From an uncultured Eubacteriales bacterium (GTDB taxonomy: Bacteria; Bacillota; Clostridia; Christensenellales; Borkfalkiaceae): DNA of 37,178 nt. The stretch's first letter is position 1, and the number at the start of each line of letters is the position of its first letter. Location: the NCBI GenBank assembly GCA_902797945.1, contig CADBUU010000115.1:1-37178 (forward strand), given 5' to 3'. The notes beneath the pieces are model-generated. The model had not been told where the DNA came from and ran no database searches. It saw only the letters and a list, made by a program, of their open reading frames with translations. Below are positions 37,101-37,178 of this stretch, piece after piece. The position numbers and the translations under genes were made by a program.

Positions 37101-37178
37101 TGCACCCCAAAAGTTAGACACTTTTGGAGGTGCATTTTTTATGCAAAGGAAACAATATAATACAAAATATTCGCCAGA
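37101..37178 (+). mobile_element. Left end of an IS3-family-like insertion sequence, cut by the window edge
   Basis: The sequence TGCACCCCAAAAGTTAGAC (37101-37119) has the TG...GTTAGAC layout of IS3-family terminal inverted repeats (IS150-like). It folds with 37120-37134 into a stem (TGCACC-CCAAAAGT with ACTTTTGG-A-GGTGCA), followed by six T. The ribosome site GGAGGT of the transposase lies in the right arm. The right end and transposase body are outside the window. Confidence 0.75.
37141..37178 (+). CDS. IS3-type transposase OrfA, 5' end only
   Basis: Twelve full codons are visible (MQRKQYNTKYSP) before the window ends. The short basic start with a K/R-x-Y-x-x-x-(F/Y) pattern fits the beginning of the helix-turn-helix OrfA of IS3 elements. 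GGAGGT at 37127-37132 lies eight bases before the ATG. The call depends mainly on the adjacent inverted-repeat end. Confidence 0.55.
   Translation, partial: MQRKQYNTKYSP

Noticed and set aside
1-37178. CRISPR array, rRNA, prophage or toxin-antitoxin locus
   Set aside because: No regularly spaced repeats, rRNA signatures or phage structural genes were seen; the DUF6442/XRE pair lacks toxin features.

Overview
The window reads as a chromosomal contig end from an uncultured, low-GC Gram-positive bacterium of the Clostridia type. The support is the alpha2-type GlyRS, HPr kinase, WhiA, the sporulation protein YlbJ, a clostridial RGDQ-type MurG, strong AGGAGG ribosome sites, and the rpmG-secE-nusG-rplKAJL block. 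Placement below class is not possible from the sequence alone. Most genes are ordinary housekeeping genes packed with 4-bp overlaps. Core genes favour C-ending codons (GAC, GTC, TTC), whereas parts of 22.2-24.7 kb are much more AT-rich and use A/T-ending codons.

Layout. (1) 1-3.6 kb: a broken TM2-domain gene, a metal-sensing ArsR repressor with its operator, glyS and a MATE exporter. (2) 3.7-13.5 kb, minus strand: a long gene train murB, PHP phosphatase, whiA, trpS, a secreted protein, a 37-residue small protein, a two-helix membrane protein, an AEC transporter, a lipid kinase, PlsC and a GH13 glucosidase. (3) 13.6-20.2 kb, minus: glpK-cca-uvrC-hprK, ending at a terminator, then an orphan solute-binding protein. 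(4) 20.3-21.9 kb, plus: murG interrupted by a frameshift exactly on an A7 slippery heptamer, DUF2188, a truncated DUF1294 gene and tRNA-Leu(CAG). (5) 21.9-24.7 kb: an accessory patch after the tRNA. It holds three tandem terminator hairpins, a frameshifted hypothetical gene, a promoter-driven leader RNA with an 87-nt hairpin, a start-stop ORF, a uORF and a terminator ahead of a lipoprotein, a TM2 protein, and a DUF6442/XRE pair with palindromic operators. (6) 24.7-26.9 kb, minus: a BY-kinase, phosphatase and Wzz module. (7) 27-31.2 kb: ylbJ convergent with maf-mreB-like-queH-rsmD-coaD. (8) 31.3-34.8 kb, minus: rpmG-secE-nusG-rplK-rplA and rplJ-rplL, with L10-type and two L1-type leader motifs. 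(9) 34.9-37.2 kb: a conserved hypothetical gene, a CPA2 antiporter, and the left end of an IS3-like element running off the window.

How the parts relate. The cell-envelope genes (murB, murG, plsC, the diacylglycerol-kinase-like gene, the mreB-like gene, cps genes) and translation genes (glyS, trpS, cca, r-proteins, rsmD, queH, tRNA-Leu) dominate. The most interesting candidates are the leader RNA at 22937-23121, the A7 slippery site in murG, the translationally coupled 37-residue protein at 8460-8573, and a set of genes whose -10 elements lie 6-7 nt from the start codon (possible leaderless mRNAs). No CRISPR array, rRNA, integrase or classical defence cluster is visible.
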